DNA of 5,240 bases, from positions 1 to 5,240 of the forward strand of contig JAFGOU010000313.1 in the NCBI GenBank assembly GCA_016926315.1, given 5' to 3'. Below the pieces are notes generated by a model that had not been told where the DNA came from, ran no database searches, and saw only the letters and a list, made by a program, of their open reading frames with translations. Source of the DNA: Chitinispirillaceae bacterium (GTDB taxonomy: Bacteria > Fibrobacterota > Chitinivibrionia > Chitinivibrionales > Chitinispirillaceae). The position numbers were made by a program, and so were the translations under genes. Shown in pieces: positions 1 through 5,240 of the stretch (the first letter of the stretch is position 1; the number at the start of each line of letters is the position of its first letter).

Positions 1-81
1 CGGGGGTTCCAGCCCGTGATGCACGACTGGAACGTGGGGTATGTTGCGGCGGGAGCAACGGTTTCCAACAGGACGGATTGA
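1..81 (+). CDS. 3' end of an unidentified protein (partial)
   Basis: Frame 1 is open from the window edge to a TGA at 79-81, giving a 26-residue C-terminal tail that begins RGFQPVMHDW and ends VSNRTD. Third codon positions are mostly G or C, as in the clear genes of the window, which supports coding. I do not recognise the family, and a tail this short cannot be assigned. Frame 3 is also open, from base 3 to a TGA at 165-167 (ending YTRLLP), so the true reading frame is uncertain; a frameshift between the two frames is possible. Nothing resembling a T-tract terminator follows before the antitoxin promoter. Confidence 0.4.
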   Translation, partial: RGFQPVMHDWNVGYVAAGATVSNRTD

Positions 82-188
82 ATTCAGGTCGGATGATTTA
101 CGATTACCCTGTCGCACCGCGTAACAAGGGTAACATCGGCAAACGCTATACGAGGCTGTTGCCGTGAGGTCGCTTACCGGTGGTATCA

Positions 189-227
189 TTGTACAAATTG
201 TAGTATATTATATACAAACGTATATAC
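189..227 (+). promoter_or_regulatory. Candidate autoregulated promoter/operator of the toxin-antitoxin operon
   Basis: This AT-rich stretch lies just upstream of the antitoxin gene and contains three perfect palindromes: TTGTACAA at 189-196, GTATATTATATAC at 203-215 and GTATATAC at 220-227. A plausible sigma70-like pair is TTGTAC (189-194) and TATACA (211-216) with a 16-base spacer; an alternative is TTGTAG (198-203) with TATATA (221-226). The palindromes overlap these boxes. Antitoxins with ribbon-helix-helix domains normally bind such inverted repeats and repress their own operon, so this is the expected operator. Position and symmetry are seen; binding is inferred. Confidence 0.5.
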
Positions 228-237
228 CGATATCCGT

Positions 238-242
238 GGAGG
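238..242 (+). promoter_or_regulatory. Ribosome-binding site of the antitoxin gene
   Basis: GGAGG lies five bases before the ATG at 248. It fixes the antitoxin start and indicates much stronger initiation than for the overlapping toxin gene, which has only a weak GAGAG at 536-540. That fits the usual need for antitoxin in excess of toxin. Confidence 0.75.
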
Positions 243-247
243 TATAA

Positions 248-559
248 ATGAACACTTCGGTAATTCATGTCAAGGTGCGGTCCCAAACGGCACAGAGTCT
301 GAAACTGTTGTCGAAAAAACGCGCGGTACCGGTTGGTGAACTGGTGCGACAGGCGGTTTCGCGCTGTTACCAGTTTGAGACGATGGAACTTGCCGAGCGG
401 CAACGTCTCGCGCTGGCGGCCTATCAGGGTGGGTATATCAGCATTGGAAAGCTGTCGGAGGAAATGGGCATGACCGTGCTGGAAATCAGGCACTGGCTTG
501 AAGAACACGACCTGCAACAGAACGGCGCTTTCAGTGAGAGCGATATAAAAAATGCATAA
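248..559 (+). CDS. Antitoxin, ribbon-helix-helix plus UPF0175-type (VapB-like)
   Basis: A 103-residue protein, likely the DNA-binding antitoxin of the PIN toxin encoded directly downstream. Residues about 4-42 (VIHVKVRSQ, then two helices including VPVGELVRQAVSR) look like a ribbon-helix-helix DNA-binding fold. Residues about 45-89 match the UPF0175 pattern: an ERQRLALAAYQGGYISIGKL segment followed by SEEMGMTVLEIRHWLEEHDL, a helix-turn-helix-like unit. In UPF0175 families the typical core is 'lAl.lY..g.iSlgkaAe..Gms'. The start is fixed by GGAGG five bases upstream. Its TAA overlaps the toxin start by eight bases, so the two are co-translated. It would neutralise the toxin through its C-terminal part and repress the operon through the palindromes upstream; these roles are inferred from the family. 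Base composition appears less GC-rich than the genes to the right, which would fit horizontal acquisition. Confidence 0.8.
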   Translation: MNTSVIHVKVRSQTAQSLKLLSKKRAVPVGELVRQAVSRCYQFETMELAERQRLALAAYQGGYISIGKLSEEMGMTVLEIRHWLEEHDLQQNGAFSESDIKNA

Positions 560-1058
560 GAAAAAGCTGGTATTCGATACCACGGTTCTCAGCAATTTTT
601 TCATTGCCGATGCAACCGCACTGCTTTTATCGCGGTATGAAGGCCGCGGTATTATTGTATGGAGTGTGTATGACGAACTGTGCGCCGGGATGAAGAAAGA
701 GAGCGCGTTACGCGAGGTGGAGGTTTTGCTGAAGGACAACCGCTTTAAACTGATCACGCTTTCGAAAAAAGAACAGACATTCTATATTTCGCTTATAGAT
801 TCGCTGGGAAGAGGTGAGGCTCCCTGCATTGCGCACGCGCAGTATGCGAATTGCATCGTGGCCTCCGATGACAAGGCTGCAAGAAAGGTCTGCGACCGCC
901 ATAAAATCCCCTATACCGGTACCGTCGGGATACTGATTGCGTCCTGTCGTGAGAGTCAGATTACCGGTGATGCAGCCGATTCCATTCTGCGAAAGATGGT
1001 TCGTGCCGGGTTTTATTCGCCGATAAGAAGAATCAGTGATGTAGTGCAGGGTCCATAG
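552..1058 (+). CDS. PIN-domain ribonuclease toxin (DUF3368-type, VapC-like)
   Basis: A 168-residue PIN-fold protein, the likely toxin of the pair. The acidic metal-binding set expected for PIN nucleases is present: D9 in VFDTTVLSNF, E42 in VYDELCAG, E89 in LGRGEAPCIAHA, and D106/D107 in VASDDKAARKVC. After the core, GTVGILIAS (123-131) and a C-terminal helical part with MVRAGFYSP follow the DUF3368 layout, in which a 'GtlGvLl' motif precedes a helix ending in a GF motif. Such enzymes cut RNA using Mg2+ or Mn2+; the target here is unknown. The ATG lies inside the antitoxin gene (eight-base overlap) with only a weak GAGAG (536-540) upstream, pointing to translational coupling. All catalytic acids are intact, so the toxin is probably active. 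UPF0175 proteins are commonly found beside DUF3368 PIN proteins, which supports both calls. Confidence 0.85.
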   Translation: MHKKKLVFDTTVLSNFFIADATALLLSRYEGRGIIVWSVYDELCAGMKKESALREVEVLLKDNRFKLITLSKKEQTFYISLIDSLGRGEAPCIAHAQYANCIVASDDKAARKVCDRHKIPYTGTVGILIASCRESQITGDAADSILRKMVRAGFYSPIRRISDVVQGP

Positions 1059-1060
1059 AA

Positions 1061-1675
1061 ATGGCGTTTCCCTTTGCTGAGCCGCATTTTATCCGCATAG
1101 CGCCCATGGTCCTGGTCCATGCGCCGGAAAACGTACCCGAAGACGTACCGGTTGGAACGCTTCTCATTCCGCAGCATCCGGGCAGCGCGTTCGGCGAAGG
1201 GTCGCACCCGACCACGCGGCTTTGTGTCAGGGCGGTGGATTACTGGTGCAGGGTGTATACACCGCGCTCGTTCCTCGACGTCGGGACCGGCACCGGCATA
1301 CTGGCCAGACTGGCGCGCGCTCACGGCGTTCCCCGGGTCGCGGCGACGGAGATCGATCCCACTGCGATCGGGGAAGCGGAAAGGAACGCGCGTCTCGACC
1401 AATCATCAACCACTGTCACGATTGCCGACGCAGCGCCGGATTCCTGGGGTTCCTGCTTTGATCTCGTGGCCGCCAATATTCTGGAAAAAACACTCTGCGA
1501 CCTGTCGTGCAACCTGGCATCGGCACTGGCGCCGGGCGGCACGCTCCTGCTCAGCGGATTTACGCCGCTCCAGGCGCCGAATCTTAAAAGCGTTTTTACC
1601 GGCATAGGCCTGACGTTCGAGCAGGAGGCTAGGCTTGACGAGTGGGCGTTACTGCGGTTCAGGCTTGGTGTCTGA
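1061..1675 (+). CDS. PrmA-like SAM-dependent methyltransferase, catalytic domain only
   Basis: A 204-residue class I methyltransferase resembling the catalytic domain of PrmA, which methylates ribosomal protein L11. Visible motifs are PGSAFGEGSHPTTRLC (40-55; PrmA has 'PGLAFGTGTHPTT'), SAM-binding motif I LDVGTGTGIL (72-81), acidic E97/D99 in the ATEIDPTAI segment, VAANILEKTL (136-145) equivalent to the PrmA 'NIL' motif, and LAPGGTLLLSGF. E. coli PrmA is about 290 residues; here the N-terminal substrate-recognition domain is missing. An in-frame TGA at 1037-1039 excludes an upstream extension. The ATG is two bases after the toxin stop, with a modest AGGG at 1048-1051, so it probably shares the toxin-antitoxin transcript. 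It could be a reduced PrmA or a methyltransferase for another protein; the substrate is unknown. No T-tract terminator is seen in the 35 bases before the converging gene. Confidence 0.8.
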   Translation: MAFPFAEPHFIRIAPMVLVHAPENVPEDVPVGTLLIPQHPGSAFGEGSHPTTRLCVRAVDYWCRVYTPRSFLDVGTGTGILARLARAHGVPRVAATEIDPTAIGEAERNARLDQSSTTVTIADAAPDSWGSCFDLVAANILEKTLCDLSCNLASALAPGGTLLLSGFTPLQAPNLKSVFTGIGLTFEQEARLDEWALLRFRLGV

Positions 1676-1710
1676 CCGGTATAAACGAACTGAAGGTACC
1701 TGTTCCCGGC

Positions 1711-3408
1711 TTATTGAATGCACGGCATGAAATATGCCACCCCGGTATTATTCGTCTGCGGCACCACTGCCGGCACGTAAAACCCGAAGCAGCGGTAGAA
1801 CGGGCCGCGGTAGTCGGTCACCCAGCACTCCCATGCGGTGGCCTGATCCGGCAGCACCAGCACCCGCTCATAGGTTCTGAATGCCAGCAGCTCCTCGCAC
1901 CAGTTGCAGTGGCGGTCGTCGGTACGCAGAAGCCCGTTGCCGCCAAAGAGGTCGGCATTGTCGTGGGTCCCGTTCATCAGGCACTTGAGTGTCGGGTGAA
2001 ACCTTCCGTTGGCGCCAAATGCGCCGATAAGGCTGTCGGTATCCGGATTGATGGCGTCGCCCTTGAGCAGATGTTTCCACGGCAGGGAGTCGCATTTTGC
2101 GGAAAAAACAACGTTGGTAATGCGCTGGGAGGTCTGGGTCGCCGAACTGGCGCCCAGCGGCGAGTGGCCTGCGTCGTAGTACTCGTCCGACAGACGGGCC
2201 ATGGCATGCATGAACTCGTGCTGCTGCCCGAGCGCCATGGCGACATACACCCGCTGCGAAGTCGTGGAGGGATTGGAAAAGGTGCGCATCTGGCCTGAAA
2301 AGCCGCTGCGGGAGCGGGTGGAGTCGTACAGCATGAACGAGCAGACCAGGTTGCGCGCCGCTGACCCATAGGCGTAGTCGCGGGGCATGAACGGAAAGCG
2401 CTGGAGTGCGCGCCACATGATGGCAGCGGCCGAGTCGTACGGGCCCGAGGCCATGGCCCTGCCCGAAAGCGGCAGCTTGAAATAGGAGTCCACCTGGCCT
2501 TCGCCGGTCAGATGCTGATTTGAGGGCGACCGGAATTTCCAGACAATATACGACTCCTTGAAATAGGCCGCTATCCTGAGCCTGAACACATCGGTCATCC
2601 AGCGGCCGAGATCGGTCTCGTAGCGGCCGGCAGCAAGGTCGGCCAGGGCATACCCTTCGCCGAACACCACCACCTGCATCCGCTGGGGGATGGGCAGATG
2701 CACGGTCTGGCTGTCGCGCATGTCAATGATGTCGCCGTTGCCGAAAAAGTGCGGCTCGAAGGCAATGCCCGGCCTGAGCGTGTCAATGAGTGATGCTGCG
2801 GAAAGTGAAGTCAGCGGATGCTTTGCGTTTTCATATCCGGTGATCCAGAAAAAGAGAGAATCGACCGGTGCGGCGCTGGCAGCGAGGGGAGCGGAGAGGC
2901 GGTCGAATCCTGCCGGCGTGGCGGTGCCGGTGAGTCCCCGGTCTGATCCGGCGGATTTCAGGATAAAGGCGTCGGTGCCGATCCGCACCTGCAGGACCAC
3001 CATGCCTGAGGGCAGGCGGCTCGTGCCCTGGTAAAGGTCGTAGGAATAGGCGCCGGCCGGGAGTGGACCGAGCCGGAATTCGCGGATTATTCTGCCCTTG
3101 AGGTCAAAAAGGGTGATCGTCACCGGAAGGTTTCTGCCAATAACGGAAAACCGGAGCGTGCCGCGGGTCAGACGTGGCGACGGTCTGGTCTGGAGAGCCT
3201 TTGACCCGTTAACCGGACTCGAACCAAAGGCATAGCGGCCCTGCGCATCGGTGGCGGTTATTCTCTCCTGGCCCACAAGCAGTACGCCGACGTTTTCAAG
3301 CGGCTGGCCCGTTTGATCCACCACACGGCCGGAGATGTCGAGCGTCTGGCTGAATCCTGAGGTGAATAGGACAATAACAGCGGTAACAGCTGCATAACGT
3401 GCGCACAT
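1711..3408 (-). CDS. Secreted M64-family (IgA-peptidase-like) zinc metallopeptidase
   Basis: A 565-residue exported protein. Residues 1-20 form a signal peptide (short charged start, hydrophobic AVTAVIVLF, then TSGFS) with probable cleavage near 20/21. Residues 24-62 (ISGRVVDQTGQPLENVGVLL...DAQGRYAFG) are a carboxypeptidase-regulatory-like beta-sandwich. Residues about 84-152 (LRFSVIGRN...ITLFDLKGRIIREF...LPSGMVVLQVRIG) resemble the beta-domain often found near the C terminus of secreted FCB-group proteins, here unusually N-terminal. From about 242 the M64 domain begins (MQVVVFGEGYALADL), with the zinc site HEFMHAMARLSDEY: H397, E398, H401 and candidate third ligand D408. Late cysteines C476, C501, C504 (HCNWCEE) and others suggest disulfides, fitting extracytoplasmic life. 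The founding M64 enzyme cleaves IgA; most relatives have unknown substrates, so IgA is not claimed here. The start is set by a strong AGGGGAGG four bases upstream. The gene is monocistronic by layout, convergent with the methyltransferase gene and divergent from folK. Confidence 0.82.
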   Translation of the reverse strand: MCARYAAVTAVIVLFTSGFSQTLDISGRVVDQTGQPLENVGVLLVGQERITATDAQGRYAFGSSPVNGSKALQTRPSPRLTRGTLRFSVIGRNLPVTITLFDLKGRIIREFRLGPLPAGAYSYDLYQGTSRLPSGMVVLQVRIGTDAFILKSAGSDRGLTGTATPAGFDRLSAPLAASAAPVDSLFFWITGYENAKHPLTSLSAASLIDTLRPGIAFEPHFFGNGDIIDMRDSQTVHLPIPQRMQVVVFGEGYALADLAAGRYETDLGRWMTDVFRLRIAAYFKESYIVWKFRSPSNQHLTGEGQVDSYFKLPLSGRAMASGPYDSAAAIMWRALQRFPFMPRDYAYGSAARNLVCSFMLYDSTRSRSGFSGQMRTFSNPSTTSQRVYVAMALGQQHEFMHAMARLSDEYYDAGHSPLGASSATQTSQRITNVVFSAKCDSLPWKHLLKGDAINPDTDSLIGAFGANGRFHPTLKCLMNGTHDNADLFGGNGLLRTDDRHCNWCEELLAFRTYERVLVLPDQATAWECWVTDYRGPFYRCFGFYVPAVVPQTNNTGVAYFMPCIQ

Positions 3409-3412
3409 ACAA

Positions 3413-3417
3413 CCTCC
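3413..3417 (-). promoter_or_regulatory. Ribosome-binding site of the M64 peptidase gene
   Basis: On the minus strand GGAGG, within AGGGGAGG, sits four bases before the ATG at 3408. This near-consensus site decides the start and predicts efficient translation. Confidence 0.75.
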
Positions 3418-3534
3418 CCTTTAAAAGACAGAATACCATGGGCCGGTATGATTTAGTATAACAAAAAAAGAGGGCGGGGAGAGATTTATTAATCGTCTCA
3501 TAACAGGATGCATCCCTGCCCCTTTGCGAACGCT

Positions 3535-3569
3535 GTCAGATTTCTCCTCACTACGCTCGTTGAAATGAC
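3535..3569. repeat. REP-like imperfect inverted repeat
   Basis: GTCA (3535-3538) plus TTTC (3541-3544) pair with GAAA (3562-3565) plus TGAC (3566-3569), giving an eight-base-pair stem with a two-base bulge (GA) and a 17-base loop containing CTACGCTCG. The pattern AGATTTCTC ... CGCTCG ... GAAATGAC resembles short palindromic elements that I recall as dispersed between genes in many bacterial genomes. Only one copy is present here, so the repeat call rests on that resemblance. It lies between the divergent M64 and folK genes, about 100 bases before folK. It could affect transcript stability or simply be an inert mobile REP-type element. Confidence 0.4.
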
Positions 3570-3668
3570 GCGGATCGACAATCGTTTGTCAGAAAAAGCG
3601 CTTTCGCGGTCGAAAATAAAAAGGGGAGTAGAGCCTGAGGGCGTTGGCGGCAACGTATTTTATTCACC

Positions 3669-4178
3669 ATGGTGGACATCGTTCTTAGCCTGGGTACGAA
3701 TCTCGGTGACCGGGCACAGAATATGCGCAGGATGGAGACGGCGCTCGGCGCTCTCCTTGTTCCGCCCCTGTTTATGTCGTGTCTGATGGAGACTGAACCT
3801 CTGGGCGGCGCTGCCGGCCAGCCGTGGTATTTCAACCGCCTGTTGCGGGGAAGATACGGTGGTACGCCGCATGAACTGCTCGATTCATGCCAGGATATCG
3901 AAAAGCGCCTGGGACGCGAACGAACGGGAAAAAATGCTCCGCGCACCGCGGATATTGACATCCTGCTGTTCGGAAAGATACAACTTAATGATGCACGGCT
4001 GGTCATTCCGCACCCGCGTATCGCTGACCGCCGGTTCTGCATTGAAGGGTTGTCTGAGATTGCGCCTGAAACGGTAACCGGACCGGCCGTAAGCGGTCAG
4101 CAATGGGCAATGCGTCCGGAAGTGCTGCAACAGGAGATTCGATATATCGAGCGGGGAAATGAACATGCAGCACAATGA
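3669..4178 (+). CDS. folK: HPPK: 2-amino-4-hydroxy-6-hydroxymethyldihydropteridine pyrophosphokinase
   Basis: A 169-residue cytosolic enzyme that transfers pyrophosphate from ATP to 6-hydroxymethyl-7,8-dihydropterin, the step before dihydropteroate synthase in folate synthesis. Family motifs appear in order: SLGTNLGDR (7-15), METEPLG (40-46, the usual 'YeTePvG'), QPWYFN (51-56), GRERTG (82-87) followed by PRTADIDILLFG (91-102), and IPHPRIADRRF (113-123) with SEIAP. R92, D95 and D97 fall at the same numbers as the catalytic and Mg-binding residues of the E. coli enzyme. Length is normal. The ATG at 3669 has no good Shine-Dalgarno within 12 bases; an in-frame TGA at 3636-3638 limits any extension, and GTG 3672 is a possible alternative. 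It is the first gene of the visible run and overlaps the kinase gene by 20 bases. Confidence 0.93.
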   Translation: MVDIVLSLGTNLGDRAQNMRRMETALGALLVPPLFMSCLMETEPLGGAAGQPWYFNRLLRGRYGGTPHELLDSCQDIEKRLGRERTGKNAPRTADIDILLFGKIQLNDARLVIPHPRIADRRFCIEGLSEIAPETVTGPAVSGQQWAMRPEVLQQEIRYIERGNEHAAQ

Positions 4179-4860
4179 ACCGGCTTTCCCGGGTACCTGT
4201 TCGTTTGTGACCGTCGAGGGTGTTGTCGGCGTGGGAAAGACCTCCCTGTGCACCCTGTTGGCGGAGCGCTGGAACGCCCGGCTGGTACTCGAAGCCCTTG
4301 ACGACAATCCGTTCCTTCCCCGTTTTTACCATGACCGTAAGTCATGGGCGTTTCAGACGCAGATGTGGTTCCTGCTCAGCCGCTACCGGCAGCTCGGCGA
4401 GGCCGTTTCACAGCAGGACCTGTTCCACGCGGTAACGGTAAGCGATTATATGTTTGCCAAGGACCGGATATTCGCATCTATCAATCTTGACGATGACGAG
4501 CTCCAGCTTTACAACCATGTGGCGAACATTCTTGAAACGCAGGTACCGCGCGCTGACCAGGTGGTTTACCTTCAGGCGTCGACCGACGTGCTGCTCAAAC
4601 GCATCGTCAGGCGGGGGCGCTCCTATGAATCCAACATGGATCCGTCCTATCTTGCGCAGCTTAACGAAGCATACAACCACTATTTTTTCCATTATGAGCA
4701 GTCGCCGCTTCTGGTCATTAATACCGACGGTATCGATTTCGTGAATAATGAAGCCGATTATACCGAGATCGTTGAGCAGATTGAAAAGGCGAGGCCCGGC
4801 GTGACCTGGTACCAGCCCATGGGAACGCGCGACAAGGCGGCTTGGCGGGGACGCCGCTGA
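4159..4860 (+). CDS. Deoxynucleoside kinase (dGK/dAK-type)
   Basis: A 233-residue kinase that phosphorylates deoxynucleosides to 5'-monophosphates in nucleotide salvage. Motifs: P-loop GVVGVGKTS (21-29); E45 with DDNPFLPRFYHD (48-59), a family hallmark; WAFQTQMWFLLSRYRQ (63-78); the DR-type motif AKDRIF (100-105); YLQASTDVLLKRI (137-149) with the arginine-rich lid RRGRSYE (151-157); LNEAYNHYF (168-176); and SPLLVINTDGIDFVN (182-196). Base preference (dG, dA or others) cannot be read from this. Two starts are close: ATG 4159 and ATG 4165. A GGGG at 4153-4156 is better spaced for 4165, so translation may begin there and lose two residues. The gene overlaps folK, implying co-translation. The last residues (AAWRGRR) are low-quality and arginine-rich, and a neighbouring frame looks more coding-like up to panC, so the annotated C terminus may be wrong. 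Confidence 0.88.
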   Translation: MNMQHNEPAFPGTCSFVTVEGVVGVGKTSLCTLLAERWNARLVLEALDDNPFLPRFYHDRKSWAFQTQMWFLLSRYRQLGEAVSQQDLFHAVTVSDYMFAKDRIFASINLDDDELQLYNHVANILETQVPRADQVVYLQASTDVLLKRIVRRGRSYESNMDPSYLAQLNEAYNHYFFHYEQSPLLVINTDGIDFVNNEADYTEIVEQIEKARPGVTWYQPMGTRDKAAWRGRR

Positions 4861-4898
4861 TTGAAGCGTTCGGCAAACCGGAGGAAGTGCGGGTGTGA
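4836..4898 (+). other. Possible frameshifted true 3' end of the deoxynucleoside kinase gene
   Basis: In the frame one base back from the kinase, this stretch reads [20 protein letters not shown] and stops at TGA 4896-4898. Its codons have G or C at most third positions and an ordinary protein composition, unlike the arginine-rich tail of the kinase frame. The stop overlaps the panC GTG (GTGTGA), the kind of overlap used for translational coupling. A single missing base around 4823-4841 would join the two. It could also be chance, since there is no ATG in this stretch and no slippery site that I recognise. Confidence 0.35.
4880..4884 (+). promoter_or_regulatory. Ribosome-binding site of panC
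   Basis: GGAGG, continuing as GGAGGAAG, lies ten bases before the GTG at 4895. It supports that GTG as the panC start over the ATG at 4922. Confidence 0.65.
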
Positions 4899-5240
4899 TC
4901 GTTCTATCATCCATTGATGAAATGCGCAACTATGCGGAGACCCGGCGCAGGGAGGGGCGAACCATCGGCCTGGTACCCACCATGGGTGCGCTGCACCAGG
5001 GGCACCTGTCGCTTTTGGCCCGCGCGAGAGAGAGCACCGACGTGACGGTCATGAGTATTTTTGTCAACCCGACCCAGTTCGGCCCGAAAGAGGATCTGGA
5101 CCGGTATCCGCGGCCGTTCGAAAAGGACTGTGCTGCGGCGGAGAACGCCGGTTGCGCCGTGGTCTTCGCACCCACGGCAACGGAGATGTATCCGGCTTCT
5201 TTCCGCACCTTTGTCACGGTCGATGAATTCGAAAAGGCGC
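4895..5240 (+). CDS. panC: Pantothenate synthetase (pantoate--beta-alanine ligase), 5' part
   Basis: The first 115 residues of PanC, which joins pantoate and beta-alanine using ATP through a pantoyl-adenylate, the last step of pantothenate (vitamin B5 / CoA precursor) synthesis in the cytosol. The HIGH-type nucleotide-binding signature is clear: [15 protein letters not shown] begins at residue 27, and [20 protein letters not shown] follows, matching the family's '[10 protein letters not shown]..EDl..YPR'. The GTG start at 4895 places VPTMG almost exactly where it lies in E. coli PanC, has GGAGG ten bases upstream, and cannot be extended far because of an in-frame TGA at 4862-4864. The gene runs off the window; family length is about 280 residues, so more than half is missing. 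It follows the kinase by 34 bases and is probably in the same operon. panB is not in the window. Confidence 0.95.
   Translation, partial: MIVLSSIDEMRNYAETRRREGRTIGLVPTMGALHQGHLSLLARARESTDVTVMSIFVNPTQFGPKEDLDRYPRPFEKDCAAAENAGCAVVFAPTATEMYPASFRTFVTVDEFEKA

Noticed and set aside
146..757. A 203-codon open frame on the minus strand opposite the toxin-antitoxin genes
   Set aside because: It runs antisense to two well-supported overlapping genes, shows no recognisable motif and has no ribosome site that I could identify.
1676..1740. Possible bidirectional terminator between the convergent genes (AGGTACCT palindrome at 1694-1701; GGCAT/ATGCC hairpin at 1724-1738)
   Set aside because: The stems are short, no T-tract follows on either strand, and the second hairpin lies inside the M64 coding region.
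1642..2298. A 218-codon open frame on the plus strand inside the M64 gene
   Set aside because: It lies opposite the M64 catalytic domain with its intact zinc motif; low-complexity composition typical of an antisense shadow in GC-rich DNA.
3455..3460. TATACT on the minus strand as a -10 box for the M64 gene
   Set aside because: It matches the -10 consensus at five of six positions, but there is no reasonable -35 upstream, so it is left as a possibility only.
3595..3604. Perfect ten-base palindrome AAAGCGCTTT upstream of folK
   Set aside because: Too short to be significant alone, with no second copy nearby and no known regulator that I can link to it.
3586..3620. Possible folK promoter: TTGTCA at 3586-3591 as a -35 box
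   Set aside because: The -35 is good (five of six), but no acceptable -10 lies at 16-18 bases; the AT-rich AAAATAAAAA follows too far downstream.
4408..5217. Minus-strand open frames opposite the kinase and panC genes
   Set aside because: They are antisense to genes with clear family motifs and have no features of their own.

Overview
The window reads as a chromosomal segment from a moderately GC-rich, Gram-negative-type bacterium. The best guess, an inference only, is a lineage in or near Fibrobacterota/Chitinivibrionia or another FCB-like phylum. The hints are a secreted M64-family metallopeptidase carrying a carboxypeptidase-regulatory-like repeat and a 'FDLKGR...SGMVVLQVR' beta-domain typical of secreted proteins in those groups, plus a folK / deoxynucleoside kinase / panC gene run. 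No rRNA, tRNA, CRISPR array, transposase or integrase is visible.

Left part (1-1675, + strand). A short 3' tail of an unidentified gene is followed by a tight three-gene cluster. It starts with a toxin-antitoxin pair: a ribbon-helix-helix plus UPF0175-type antitoxin (248-559) and an overlapping PIN-domain (DUF3368-type) ribonuclease toxin (552-1058). Two bases after the toxin comes a short, single-domain PrmA-like SAM methyltransferase (1061-1675). An AT-rich palindromic operator/promoter region precedes the antitoxin. The pair looks less GC-rich than its surroundings.

Middle (1711-3408, - strand). One large gene for an exported M64-type zinc metallopeptidase converges on the methyltransferase gene. 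It has a signal peptide, two N-terminal beta-sandwich-like modules and a C-terminal catalytic domain with HEFMHAMARLSDEY. The 260-bp divergent intergenic region (3409-3668) holds its strong ribosome-binding site and a REP-like inverted repeat.

Right part (3669-5240, + strand). A compact cofactor/nucleotide operon: folK (HPPK, folate synthesis), a deoxynucleoside kinase overlapping folK by 20 bp, and the 5' part of panC (pantothenate synthetase), which runs off the window. The kinase 3' end may carry a one-base frameshift: a neighbouring frame stays coding-like to a TGA that overlaps the panC GTG start.

Most genes are familiar families. The parts most worth a second look are the two-domain antitoxin with its operator, the minimal PrmA-like methyltransferase coupled to the toxin, the domain order of the M64 protein, and the possible frameshift before panC. 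I do not see convincing evidence for a wholly new system.
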